Shown one piece after another: positions 13,141-13,286 of a DNA stretch of 13,286 nt; the stretch's first letter is position 1; the number at the start of each line of letters is the position of its first letter. The translations under genes were made by a program, and so were the position numbers. The stretch comes from Caldifarciminota bacterium (GTDB taxonomy: Bacteria > Hydrothermota > Hydrothermia > B15-G9 > WFZT01): assembly GCA_026986235.1 (NCBI GenBank), contig JALSOY010000108.1, positions 1 through 13,286 on the forward strand, given 5' to 3'. The notes below the pieces were generated by a model that had not been told where the DNA came from, searched no databases, and was given only the letters and a program-made list of their open reading frames with translations.

Positions 13141-13286
13141 ATGTCACACTAACCCTGCCAGATGGAACTCAAAAATCTCTGCCGCAGGGATCGAAAATAG
13201 TAGAGTTTTTCGATTCCATACCTGAAGATACGGTGGCAGCGAGGATAGACAATAAACTCGTCTCCCTGAATTACAGGGTTTTCATA
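13137..13286 (+). CDS. TGS-domain protein, N-terminal fragment (possible nucleoside kinase)
   Basis: 50 residues from ATG at 13137, overlapping the leuD TGA as ATGA; it runs off the window. A TGS-domain start is clear: MNVTLTLPDGTQKSLPQGSK, then VAARIDNKLVSLNYRVFI. TGS domains begin threonyl-tRNA synthetases and also a family of TGS-uridine/nucleoside kinases. The phrase AARIDNKLVSLNYRV is nearer in style to the nucleoside-kinase type, and the neighbours (nrnA, pgeF) fit nucleotide salvage, but too little is present to decide. A later ATG at 13141 is out of frame and stops at once. Confidence 0.6.
   Translation, partial: MNVTLTLPDGTQKSLPQGSKIVEFFDSIPEDTVAARIDNKLVSLNYRVFI

Overview
The window reads as chromosomal DNA of a Gram-negative, probably anaerobic and perhaps thermophilic bacterium. 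A transport binding protein has a cleavable signal peptide without a lipoprotein cysteine, which implies a periplasm. A two-unit thioredoxin-fold oxidoreductase with two CxxC sites, HslV and a small-subunit dehydratase of the short stand-alone type add a flavour of deep-branching or thermophilic lineages. I cannot name the phylum from this sequence. No phage, plasmid, CRISPR or rRNA/tRNA genes are visible.

Minus strand, 6262 down to 1: a seven-gene operon in the order livH, livM, livG, livF, periplasmic binding protein, class III CoA-transferase, glutaryl-CoA dehydrogenase (cut by the window edge). Most junctions overlap or are under 25 bases, and one promoter candidate lies just upstream of livH. 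The dehydrogenase keeps the residues that bind the distal carboxylate in glutaryl-CoA dehydrogenases (E87, R94, S98). I therefore infer a complete import, CoA-activation and oxidation route for glutarate or a close dicarboxylic acid.

Minus strand, 9193 down to 6400: three stress and redox transcription units. (i) A small zinc-ribbon protein and a two-CxxC disulfide oxidoreductase are driven by a strong TTGACA-17-TAAGAT promoter with a perfect palindromic operator at its start site. (ii) A ferritin is driven by TTGACA-17-TAGAAT with an imperfect palindrome over the -10. (iii) A universal stress protein is coupled to HslV. Two GC hairpins with an identical 23-base core sit about 10 bases after the stop codons of the oxidoreductase and the ferritin.

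Plus strand, 9517 to the right end: a tightly overlapped operon nrnA, prmC, an unrecognised 236-residue helical protein, pgeF (yfiH), a leuD-like gene and the start of a TGS-domain protein (cut by the edge). nrnA probably has an almost leaderless transcript.

The most striking non-coding structure is a 213-bp non-autonomous mobile element (9256-9468) with perfect 15-bp terminal inverted repeats and an 11-bp target duplication. It landed exactly between two back-to-back -35 boxes of divergent promoters and left both intact. A decayed relative (about 8037-8235) lies in the same orientation just upstream of the ferritin promoter.
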